Source of the DNA: Apiosordaria backusii
Taxonomy: Eukaryota > Ascomycota > Sordariomycetes > Sordariales > Lasiosphaeriaceae
Assembly (NCBI GenBank): GCA_030549205.1
Contig: JAUKTV010000024.1
Location: forward strand, 219,289-283,288
Direction: 5' to 3'
Length of the DNA stretch: 64,000 nucleotides
A model generated the notes under the pieces. That model saw only the letters and a program-made list of their open reading frames with translations. It made no database searches and was not told where the DNA came from. Both the position numbers and the translations under genes were made by a program. Shown here one piece after another: positions 1-9,043 of this stretch. The number at the start of each line of letters is the position of its first letter. The stretch's first letter is position 1.

Positions 1-1036
1 AGCCGCTGCACTACAAGGGGTCGCTGTTCCACCGCATCATCAAGCAGTTCATGATCCAGGGTGGTGACTTCACGGCGGGCAATGGCACAGGTGGCGAGTC
101 CATCTATGGCGCCAAGTTCGAAGACGAGAACTTTGAGCTGAAGCATGACCGTCCATTCCTGTTGTCCATGGCGAACGCTGGTCCTGGTATGTAACACCCG
201 CTATTTTTTGTTATGTACTTCCAGGTTGTACAGTTTTGTTCGCTAACTAGTATTGGCGCGCGGCCACAGGAACAAACGGCTCTCAATTCTTCATCACGAC
301 CGTGCCAACCCCGCATCTGGATGGAAAGCACGTTGTTTTTGGAGAGGTCCTCAGCGGCAAGTCCGTCGTACGCCAGCTCGAAAACCTCACCACTCAAGCC
401 GACAAACCCACAAAAGATGCTGTGATTGCCGACTGCGGTGAGCTCTCCGGCTCCGAGGCCATTGCCGCCGACACTAAGGCTGCCGACGCCTACGGTGACG
501 AGTATGAAGACTTCCCCGAAGACCAAGTGAAAGGTGACGAGGTCCTTTCTGCCACCCAAATCGTCAAAATCGCGAGCGACTGCAAGGAGTTTGGCAACAA
601 GGCATTCAAGGCCGGCGATCTGAGCGTGGCTCTGGACAAGTACCAAAAGGGTTTACGCTACTTGAACGAGGATCCTGATCTGGACAACGAACCCGAGGAG
701 ACCAAGACCAAGATCAACACTTTGCGGATCTCGCTCAATACCAATGCGGCGCTCATGAACTTCAAGCTGGAGGCTTGGGATGACACGGTTCGTTCGGCTG
801 ACGGTGCCCTTGCGGTCGCCGGTATTTCGGGCAAGGAGAAGGCCAAGGCTCTCTACCATCGCGGTCGTGCTCAATTGCGTCTCAAGGATGAAGATGCTGC
901 CTTGGAGAGTTTGGAAGAGGCCCAAAAGGCTGCCCCGGAAGATGCCGCTGTCGCCAAGGAGCTGGCAGAGGTCAAGAAGGCCGCCGCTGCGAGACGCGCA
1001 AAGGAGAAGGCGGCGTACAAGAAGTTCTTTAGCTAA
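1..1036 (+). CDS. CPR6: Cyclophilin-40 (peptidyl-prolyl isomerase with TPR domain), 5' end missing
   Basis: Peptidyl-prolyl cis-trans isomerase of the Cyp40 class, a cytosolic Hsp90 co-chaperone. The visible part is 316 residues: exons 3..186 (in frame from base 3) and 270..1036, separated by an 83-bp intron (187-269; GTATGT donor, GCTAAC branch site, CAG acceptor). Reading across the junction gives the cyclophilin core: FHRIIKQFMIQGGDFT carries the catalytic Arg, followed by GTNGSQFFITT and HLDGKHVVFGEV. After an acidic linker the C-terminal half has three TPR-like helical pairs (EFGNKAFKAGD, TNAALMNFKLEAWD, KALYHRGRAQLRLKDEDAAL) and ends in a basic tail. About 60 N-terminal residues lie outside the window; full-length relatives are about 370 residues. 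The domain order fits fungal Cpr6/Cyp40, and no defect is visible. Confidence 0.95.
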
Positions 1037-1553
1037 ATGGGGGACACATAAAATACGCATATGGGGTTATGACTTGGTACAAGCGGTTTCGGACACAGGG
1101 TAGCCAGGTGGTTTTCACATTGTTTCTCTCTTCCTGGATGGGGTTTCATGGCGTCAACTGAGATGGATGAAAATAGGGGCCTTCGCATGTATTTGACATA
1201 CCCGTGAAGATTACGGACACAGAGGCAGAGACTTCACCAAAACTAGGATTGATTTGTCTTTCGGCTAATTTGAATTGATGTGATGACGCTCTCGGCCCCA
1301 GAGCAAGTTGAGTTTATGCATATCCTGCATATGTTGTGTTGCTGTCACCTGGCAGCCCTTTGTGGTAAGCTAAATAGCAACACCCATACTAATAGGTGTG
1401 CACACATGTAGAATTATACTGCCGCACCCGATGTTAGCGGTCTTTTAAACTCCTTTGCTCCCACCTGCTCCCCCCACGATGGATCCAATCAATGCTCTGA
1501 AGCCTATTGATTTATGGTTTTATGGATCGGCTGTTTCGCAACGTCCGCCACCC
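1037..1553. other. Intergenic, between convergent genes
   Basis: Tail-to-tail spacer between the Cyp40 gene and the RasGAP gene. It presumably holds both 3' untranslated regions. I see no gene, repeat or RNA in it. Confidence 0.6.
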
Positions 1554-4500
1554 CTATTCCCTATCCCTAGCCCGATCCCGGTCCCGTTCCTTTTCCCGTC
1601 TTTTATTCTCCCGTTCATATTCCCTCTCCCTCTCCCTTTCCTTCTCCTGCTGCTCTTGATCCCAGGGCGTGCCGCTACTAGGAGTAGACAACGAGCTCGC
1701 GCCTTCTGGAGGAGGCCCATCTGGCGAGACTGTACGCGTCTTGCGAATGAACCCATTAAGGAGTTTCCTAGGCAAGTTACGCACGGTGCCGGCAGCACCA
1801 TGCCCGCCATAGCCAGACATCTCACCGCTCCGCGAGACCTGGCGGAGGGCATTCGACTCCCTGTTGCCAGCACCGCCACCGAATCGCGAGTCAAACCTGC
1901 CACCACTGCCACCAGGGGAAAGCGCCAAGGAGCCGTGATCCGTCACTATGTCGCTTCCTGCTGAGCCTGGCGGACGGCCCTCGCCCTCAAACCAGACTGC
2001 CGTATGGCTGCTGCCCCCGTACGGCGAAATGTGCAGTGTGTCGCCAAGGCTGATCCGGTCAAGGGCGTCTGTTAGGCTGATGCGGTCGTCAGGAAGCTGA
2101 CTGACGGCGTCGGCGGCGTTGCGAAGAGTCTCTATCCGAGCGTAACAGTCAGTCGCCCTACGGTGGAGGTCGACGCACAACGTGTGGAACTTGAGGAGAT
2201 CCCCTTGGTATATTTGGGACGCGCTGGCTGAGGCAGGGTGAGCATCCATCCAGAGCTTGACGAGGGCGGCAAAGTTTCGACCCGGATCAAGGAGATACGG
2301 CAATGAGGGGAAGCCTTCACGGGCAAGCGGTGACAATCGGCCCATGATGGCTACCGGAGTCGAGTAGGAAGCTTGCAGGGTCGTCTTGGTGCGTTCGGCG
2401 GGAATAGCGCAGACGGCATCGAGAAAGTCCTTGAAAGCTTGGCGTTGTGCACCGAGGAAGCGGTTCATCGGCTCCATCCAGGTCTCTTTCTTGCCAATCG
2501 TGGACAAGTTTGCAAGGGCTTGGAGGCCTTTGGCTATGAGTGTCAAGGTGCGCTGAGCTCGGGGTTGGGGGTGGTCGCGAAGAAGTCCAAACAGCTTCGG
2601 GTTGAGAATAGCTGGGCAGAGGAAGCGAAGAAAGAGGAAGCCAGACACAGAGGTGTAGGTCACGGTGCGGAGGAAGTCCCCATAACGATCCTCAGCCACG
2701 GCACGGATATACTTGAGGACATGCCTGAGCTCGGGCGGCAGGCGGGAAGCTGATGAAGCAATGCAGCCCCAAAGTTCGTTGGTCAGCTGGATGAGCTGGT
2801 TCCAATGAGGATGTGCATCCTCGCCTTGCTGCAACTTGCTGGGATCCACCTCGCAATTGGGGTTCAGCTCGTTGATTTCGAATATCTTCTCGGCCAAGGT
2901 TTCGTGCAAATACTCCTTTCCGAGGCGTCGCATGTGGAACTCGAGTGCTTGGGTTAACAAAGAGTTGCCTCTGAACAGCAAGTTGGCCTCTCCCTGGAGC
3001 GACTTGCCCATATCACGAACAATCTGCTCCCGATCGCTCGTAGATTCAAGAGAATCATTAGACTTGAGTCGCCCGCTGAACCTCGGCTTCTTCAAGGTGG
3101 CCTGACTTCCGATACCATCAATTTCTTCCTCGACCATATTCATCAGCCATTCATTCGAAGTGCCTGACACCTGGAATATGTTGAGAAACGTCTCGGCGAC
3201 CCGGCGCAGGTTGCCGGGGAGGGCTTCCGTAATTTGGGCCGTCAGTCCAGAGCTGAACCGGTGTAGGAGGTCAGAAAGCGGCTGGTAATGTTTCGATAAG
3301 AGCACTACAAGCTCTTCATGGTGAACTCGGACTAGCATGGAGCCAACAGATTGCTGCCTCTCGTCGCATATTTGAAACCACTGCTCGTGATCTTTTCCTC
3401 GATCAAGCTGATGCAGCGGTATGTCAACAGCACCGCAAAGGACTTCGGCCAGGTTACCCGTCTTGGCCAACCCCAAAGTTGCTTGTAGTTGGTGGCTGAA
3501 GCTCTCCATGTTCCCATCGATTCTTTTCAAGAGGATTGAGAGATATGGCAGCGACGCAGGAAGGTCCACAAACTGGCAATCTTCCCGCCAGAACGGCTTT
3601 TTCGTATTCATCTTGGTTGTCGTCCGGGCTCTGACTTCTCCATCTAGGATAACTTCGGCTAGGTAATTACCCGTGATGGCATCGTGATCAGCACCCTTGC
3701 CGTGGCGGTCTGGAGTTTGACCATCTAAAAGAAGAGTACGCCCACGCAGTTTGGCCTCGGTGACCCTCACAGATATTGTTTTTTCCAGCCTAAACGTCTC
3801 GCCAGGAGGCTCAGCTTGGAGATCGGTAACCTCGCACACCTGCCCTCCGCTGGCTGGATCCAGAGTGTAGACGTCAGGGACTGTGAATGCGCGCAAAAGC
3901 ACAAACCAGACTTCAAAAAGCACCCGAGACTCTAATGAAACATATATTGGTCTGAAAATTGAAAGCTGGGTGGATGTTGATGAGTATATGGGGAAAATGG
4001 CTAGGCAGTAGTCCTCGTCCAAGACAGACCTGTCCAGCTGCTGAATGGCTGATCTTGCCAGCTGAGGCAGCTCGATGACCGAGAGCACCGTCACATCATT
4101 TTCCGTCATGAGTTTGAGCTCTCCATTATCGTGAAGGATGCAAGACACCTTTCTCCAGGCAGTCTGCGCGGATCTAAGATCACGTGCCGAGGGTCGTTTA
4201 ACAATGGCGCGAGGGGAAGTGGCAATGCCCTTGTCCCACAGCATAACCTTGCCGACTTTGATTACGGGGGTGTCGCGAAGGCCAGAAGAAGAAGCGCGGC
4301 GCTTAACCTCGGGTCGGGCTGGAGCCGTTGTGGTAGGGCGAGCTGCTGTGTGTTTCGAGGCGGTCGGGCGCAATTGCTGCCAGCAAAGAAGCGCCGCCAG
4401 CCATAGATCGAGTTCTTCGGTGACCAGTGGCCGTAGGAGGAGGGTTGAGGTAAGTTGCGGGGCGATGATTTCCAGGCATTGGTATTCTCCGTCCATCTGT

Positions 4501-5519
4501 TCCATTGGCACAACCCTGCATCCACGGAGGTCAGGAACCAGCGTAGTATGAAAAGGGCCCCGATCCCCTGGGTCAAACATCAGACTCCCTTTGTCCTCCT
4601 CTATATAGCATACACCGCTGTGCCAGGGTCCACCGCTTTCTCGCTGGTACTCTATGTCCCCTCGCATCCTGCCGCAGAGGTTCTTCATGAGCAGCAGCAC
4701 CTTGTTCGCGTCCGTGGTGGGGATGGGCAGCGGCAGAGAGTCAACAGATGGCGGAAGTGAGAGCAAGGGCGAGCTTGGCCGAGAGGAGGGCCGCTTCGTC
4801 AGCCGGCTGCGGGTGCTGGACGACTTCTTGTCCTTTTGCGCAGACGTGCTGAGTGGTGTCTGTTGGAGATCCGGGAGCCGGTATGCGTCAAGGGGCGGCT
4901 GGAGAGGGGGGAGCCTGAGCTCATCCGCCACGGGGAGAGAAGATGAAAAAGAGCCCACGCGGTGTCGTGCCTCGACGGCAGGGGCAAGCTGTTGGCGGAA
5001 AGCGCTGTCCATGGTATGTGTCCTGGGCCGAAACGAAGGCGGTCGCAGCGGAGGACTCGACGAAGTGCCATCAAAGGACCCGGCAAACGAATCGTTAAAC
5101 ACCACACCCTGGCGCCTTGCAGGCAAGCTGGCCGGGACACCGGGTATCGTCCTGGGAGAACTCTGAGGCGACACAGAACCGAAACCGCGGGGCATTTGTG
5201 GTCCGCCGCCGCTACCAATAGTCCCAATTCTGTCGCGGCTGTCGAGTGCGACCTCGGCCGGCTCAGGTGTGACGGCTGTGTCACCACGGTGCTGCACGCC
5301 CAGGCTGGGACGGAAGGTGCTGCGAAGGTTACTGGTCGACAGCCTCTCCATGCCACGCAACGACGGCACCTCGGACACTGGAGCGAGTACCGAACTCTGC
5401 GCCGGTCGCTCAGGGAGCGCAGGTGCGCTTCCGTTCCCGCCGCTGCTGCTCCCCAAAGAAAATGTTCTGGAGTCCATGGCGGCCGGCAGCGGGCTTGTCA
5501 TTTTTCGCTCCAGGGGCAT
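1554..5519 (-). CDS. BUD2: Ras-type GTPase-activating protein, BUD2/CLA2-like
   Basis: A 1321-residue single-exon protein predicted to stimulate GTP hydrolysis on a Ras-family GTPase (Rsr1/Bud1 in yeast) and so affect polarity and growth-site choice. Residues 1-270 are Ser/Pro-rich and look disordered. PH-like segments lie at about 285-385 and 415-545, and a C2-like domain at about 575-725. The RasGAP catalytic domain is about 735-1050. It contains the arginine-finger block LLFRGNSLL (Arg near 850) and the signature FLFLRFLCPAILNPKLFGLL near 961-980. The C-terminus ends in a highly charged Arg/Glu tract (EREREREYEREN). C2 followed by RasGAP with a long disordered N-terminus fits Bud2 better than the much larger IRA/neurofibromin class. 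The start at 5519 is the first ATG; in-frame ATGs at residues 7 and 15 are alternatives. A CT-rich leader precedes the start. Confidence 0.85.
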   Translation of the reverse strand: MPLERKMTSPLPAAMDSRTFSLGSSSGGNGSAPALPERPAQSSVLAPVSEVPSLRGMERLSTSNLRSTFRPSLGVQHRGDTAVTPEPAEVALDSRDRIGTIGSGGGPQMPRGFGSVSPQSSPRTIPGVPASLPARRQGVVFNDSFAGSFDGTSSSPPLRPPSFRPRTHTMDSAFRQQLAPAVEARHRVGSFSSSLPVADELRLPPLQPPLDAYRLPDLQQTPLSTSAQKDKKSSSTRSRLTKRPSSRPSSPLLSLPPSVDSLPLPIPTTDANKVLLLMKNLCGRMRGDIEYQRESGGPWHSGVCYIEEDKGSLMFDPGDRGPFHTTLVPDLRGCRVVPMEQMDGEYQCLEIIAPQLTSTLLLRPLVTEELDLWLAALLCWQQLRPTASKHTAARPTTTAPARPEVKRRASSSGLRDTPVIKVGKVMLWDKGIATSPRAIVKRPSARDLRSAQTAWRKVSCILHDNGELKLMTENDVTVLSVIELPQLARSAIQQLDRSVLDEDYCLAIFPIYSSTSTQLSIFRPIYVSLESRVLFEVWFVLLRAFTVPDVYTLDPASGGQVCEVTDLQAEPPGETFRLEKTISVRVTEAKLRGRTLLLDGQTPDRHGKGADHDAITGNYLAEVILDGEVRARTTTKMNTKKPFWREDCQFVDLPASLPYLSILLKRIDGNMESFSHQLQATLGLAKTGNLAEVLCGAVDIPLHQLDRGKDHEQWFQICDERQQSVGSMLVRVHHEELVVLLSKHYQPLSDLLHRFSSGLTAQITEALPGNLRRVAETFLNIFQVSGTSNEWLMNMVEEEIDGIGSQATLKKPRFSGRLKSNDSLESTSDREQIVRDMGKSLQGEANLLFRGNSLLTQALEFHMRRLGKEYLHETLAEKIFEINELNPNCEVDPSKLQQGEDAHPHWNQLIQLTNELWGCIASSASRLPPELRHVLKYIRAVAEDRYGDFLRTVTYTSVSGFLFLRFLCPAILNPKLFGLLRDHPQPRAQRTLTLIAKGLQALANLSTIGKKETWMEPMNRFLGAQRQAFKDFLDAVCAIPAERTKTTLQASYSTPVAIMGRLSPLAREGFPSLPYLLDPGRNFAALVKLWMDAHPASASASQIYQGDLLKFHTLCVDLHRRATDCYARIETLRNAADAVSQLPDDRISLTDALDRISLGDTLHISPYGGSSHTAVWFEGEGRPPGSAGSDIVTDHGSLALSPGGSGGRFDSRFGGGAGNRESNALRQVSRSGEMSGYGGHGAAGTVRNLPRKLLNGFIRKTRTVSPDGPPPEGASSLSTPSSGTPWDQEQQEKEREREREYERENKRREKERDRDRARDRE

Positions 5520-6433
5520 ATGGCCTCAAGCGCGTACGCACATGCCCTTCTCTTCTCTTCTCTTCTCGGTATGCTTTCTCCTCTCTAACGTGCTCTCTCT
5601 GCCCTTATTGTGTTCTTGTTTCTAGATCCCGATCCGAGGTGGGGGCTTGCTTTGTCTTCTCCGGCGAACAATGTTCCTATTGTTGTCCCCAAGTTCCTAG
5701 CTCGCCGATCATAGCATCACCACAGCACCATAATAATGAAATCACACGAATATAGGAGCAATCCGGTCCGTCACCGCAGCTGACACGAAAGTTGGCACAC
5801 GATCGAGCTCACAGTATATTGGAGGAACAGGAGGACAGCGATGGCCCGATTCAAGCCGGAGCTCACAGCAACGGGATGGGGTGGATCAGAAGCTCGCAGG
5901 TGTGACGGCAACTGGGCCTCGCTGAAGAGTGGATGTAAACAGGTGCCTCGGCGTCAGTTTCGGCATCATACGACGGCGCCCGAGTTGACCGGATACGATG
6001 GCAATCGGACGGGCGGGCGGGAACGGGTCGCGGCGAACGGGCTCGACGATGGTGGGGATCGGCCCAGGTGGACTTGATAGAGGAGGTCGCGATCGGTCGA
6101 CAACTCGCAGCTGGGGGAGATGGGGATATGTATGGGAGAAACGGCTGGCCTGGCGTGTCGGTCTACACTACAGCATTGCTAACGTCTAGATTGTTTCCAA
6201 CAAACTGAAATGGTGGCTAATGATGACCAAGGTCAGTCGGTGCTGAGGATGCTTGCTAGCCTGGCCACGCCCGCTGCGGAATGCGGATCGAGAGGGCCGC
6301 TCAGGACCGTCCAGTCCGGGAAGGCAAGCGTGCCAAGGCCCTTGCTCCACCTTGGACAGCCGGGGACAGGAGGGGTCTTGACATGCCAAAACCAGCTTTT
6401 TTTAGTGGCCAGATGGTGCTCGGTAGCCCAGCC
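5520..6433. other. Upstream region of the RasGAP gene
   Basis: Contains a pyrimidine-rich tract (about 5540-5640, TCTCTTCTCT runs) directly upstream of the RasGAP start, as is common in filamentous-fungal promoters and leaders. No convincing gene was seen. The short overlapping ORFs here show no domain and no coding pattern. Confidence 0.5.
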
Positions 6434-6981
6434 CCGCAGCACGAGCCCGGCTAGGGACAAGACATATTTTTCCCTGAAGACAGGACGCTAGCCACATACA
6501 GCAACAGTTTCCACCAAGAGTCTTCAAACATTGGATTTGCTCAAAAACACAGCCAAAAACCAGGCTCAAAAATGCAAGCCGACTCAAACGGGATTTCAGC
6601 TCAGGATTTCAACCACAAAAATCACACCAAACCCTAACCTTGCACGCATGCAGCCACTGTTTCAACCACCACTTCAACCACCACTTCAACCACCACTTCA
6701 ACCACCACTTCAACCACCACTTCAACCACCACTTCAACCACCACTTCAACCACCACTTCAACCACTACTTCAAAAGCAACGCTTTTATTAAGTCTTCGAG
6801 ACTTACAAAGAGACAGGGCGCATATTGCAGGCCTGTTTTTACCAGCATTTTGTAGCTTTTGGTATGTTGAAAATCCCTTGCGCTGTCCGACTTTAAATTG
6901 ATGGAGCCCCCTTCCAGATATGGTTAGCGTCCTGTCTTCAGGAATAATTTTGTCCTGTCCCTAGCCGGGCTCCCGCAGCAC
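6434..6981. mobile_element. Non-autonomous DNA transposon, Mutator-like (9-bp target duplication)
   Basis: Imperfect terminal inverted repeats of about 53 bp occupy 6443-6496 and 6919-6972. Both begin GAGCCCGGCTAGGGACA and share CCTGAAGACAGGACGCTA internally. The pair is flanked exactly by the 9-bp direct repeat CCGCAGCAC (6434-6442 and 6973-6981), a target-site duplication. Total length is 530 bp without duplications. There is no transposase frame inside, so it is non-autonomous. Nine-base duplications with long inverted repeats are typical of the Mutator/MULE superfamily, which includes fungal Hop-like elements. The superfamily assignment is inference; the termini and duplication are seen directly. 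Confidence 0.85.
6661..6768. repeat. 12-bp minisatellite, 9 units
   Basis: Eight perfect TTCAACCACCAC units and a ninth with one mismatch, inside the Mutator-like element. Both frames remain open across the array, but only because of the repeat; there is no coding evidence. Confidence 0.95.
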
Positions 6982-7245
6982 CTCTTTGTGCCCGTTTCCG
7001 TGACCGGCCGCCAGCGGCGGAACCAGACGATCACCGACCAGATTGGGGATGGCTTGTGTGTACAAAATAAGTTGGGTACAGAAAATCAATCCCACGTCTC
7101 AGAGGGAATGCAGAAAATTGACCACCTTTTTCAGCCATTAACCCTAACCCTCATGTGACTGCACACAGCACCAGACAACACCTGTGCTCCTCTGAGCCCC
7201 TGAGACCATCCCAGACAGACTGATGAGGTTACAAAACCTGTGGTC

Positions 7246-9043
7246 CTAGAATCCCTCCCCAACCATGATAGTACGGCCGCCACCATACCAGAGAGCCCCG
7301 TTCCGTGCCTCTAGGCCTCTCTCCTGACCAACAATCCACTCGCCGATAAATTCTCCGCCTTCCACGTCCCAGACCTCACTTTCCAACCAGCTGTTCAAGT
7401 TGTCAATGGCTTGGATCCATTGCTCCCGCTGTTCCGGTGTCTCGTGGTCAGCCTGGGTGAGATAGCGACCCAGAGTGATGTGCGCGCTAGGGACGACATA
7501 ACGTGACCCAATTGGCACCCCGGTTGCATGTGCTTCGTCAAAGACGTCGCGGCGGAGGTGGTGGTAGCTATAGTCGTCACTCTCTGTTGTGTCATCGTTT
7601 AAAAGACCCGGATGGCCAATGTGTTCTGGGTGCGGCGCCACGGGCGCAGGCGATAGCACTGCTTCGCCGGCCGCAGGCAAGAACGAGACAGCAATTGCCG
7701 AGAGGTCGTAAGATATGAATGGCTTCACCAGGCGAGCACGCTTCGTGAAGGGGATATTTGTCAGGGTTGGGATTCTTGGTCGCATGAGGGCCACCATACT
7801 GGCAATCTCAGCAGGCGTTCGCGAATGGGCAACCTCAAGCGTCGTCATATGCATCCGATGAGTCGGCATAAGCCAAAGGTCTGTTGGGTTGATTGCGATC
7901 AGCCCTGCTCACCACACGGACCGAAGGTTGCTAAAAGCATAAATGTGCTTACTGGGAGCTGCCTGTTTAAGTGATTGCTGAAGGTAAGCAGCCAGTCTGA
8001 TAATATGGTCTGGAGGTCTTGCCCAGAAAACCAGACAGTTGCGAGGGTCCTTGAAACCAGGCTCAAGCTCGGGATTCTCTAGGCGTAACAAAAACGGATC
8101 AATAATCAGTTCGCTGAACTCGGACGACAAAAACTTGTCTCGCTGTTGGAGGTTTCTTGCAATGCGATGTGTTGCATACAATGACTGAATCTCGACCTAG
8201 AAAGAAGTCATGTTTCATTAGCATCTTCTGTCCTACATTCCAACCCCTAGTATTTTATGTCAAACACGGCTCAGAAACACATTGGCTTTTAATATTAAAA
8301 AAAAAGGGCCAAGATACTGGGATCTTATCACTACCCACCAAGAGCCGGGGTTCAATATGAGGTGGCCTCAACTCCGGACTAAGAAGGTGGGTCGTCGACA
8401 ACTGTCGGGGTCCTTCTCCGGAGTTGTCGGCCGGCCTTCCCTGAGCTTCTCCCGTAGGCTTCCGGGCACGTTCCGGATTTTTCTGCGCAACTTCCGGGCA
8501 AACGGCCCTTCGTTGTCGGCACTTGCCTATCTTTTTTTTTTTTTTTTTGACAATTTTCTAGGTCTTAGACCTCGCCTAAGCCCGCACTTCTCCGGATTTT
8601 CGGCTGATTTTCTGCAGGCTTCTTCCGTGAACTTCCGGACCTGTTCCGGATTCTCTCTGCCACGCCCCGGTCACTCGTTGTTGGCACTGGCCCATCTTTC
8701 CTCTTCGACAGCCTACTAAGGCTTAAACCTCCCGAGCTATTATATTCACCCACTGTTTTTTCTTTCCATCTCTTTCTTTTCAACTTCCTCGATCTATTTC
8801 GTTTTCTTTGAATCAACGGCAAATGTCCACTCCTCGAAAATAACAAAAGAAACCAGAAAATAGCAAAAGAAACCAGATAACAACAAAAGAAGCTAATAGT
8901 GATTCAAGACGTACAGTATTCCCATGGCAAGCCTCAATGAGGGCATTGTAAGGGTTCTCTCCAGATTTGATCTCAATACCAGAAAGGTCTTCCAGCTTGT
9001 TCCGGGCATCTGTCGACACCAGTTCGGGCTTCATCTTGTCCAT
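7246..9043 (-). CDS. 2H phosphoesterase (RNA ligase/cyclic phosphodiesterase-like) family protein
   Basis: A 335-residue protein from three exons on the minus strand: 9043-8915, 8196-7953 and 7880-7246. Frames are consistent across both junctions. Intron 1 (8914-8197, GTACGT...TAG) is 718 bp; intron 2 (7952-7881, GTAAGC...CAG) is 72 bp. The assembled protein carries the two HxT motifs that define the 2H fold, HMTTLE (His about 135) and HITLGRYL (His about 258). Before them are segments typical of the fungal family, including ENPYNALIEACHGNT, IDPFLLRLE and NCLVFWARPP. Such enzymes act on 2',3'-cyclic phosphate or similar RNA-end substrates in other systems; the substrate here is unknown. The start is the first ATG in the frame of exon 1. 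The long first intron is unusual for this genome and contains a duplicated sequence. Confidence 0.8.
8409..8732. repeat. Diverged ~165-bp tandem duplication inside intron 1 of the 2H phosphoesterase gene
   Basis: Two unequal copies, about 8409-8573 and 8585-8732, share in order CTTCTCCGGA, a block around GTTCCGGATT, TCGTTG(T/C)(C/T)GGCACT, and a terminal CTA(A/G)G(G/T)CTTA(A/G)ACCTC. Copy 1 also has a run of about 18 T. The duplication explains much of the intron's unusual size. No coding signal was seen. Confidence 0.65.
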
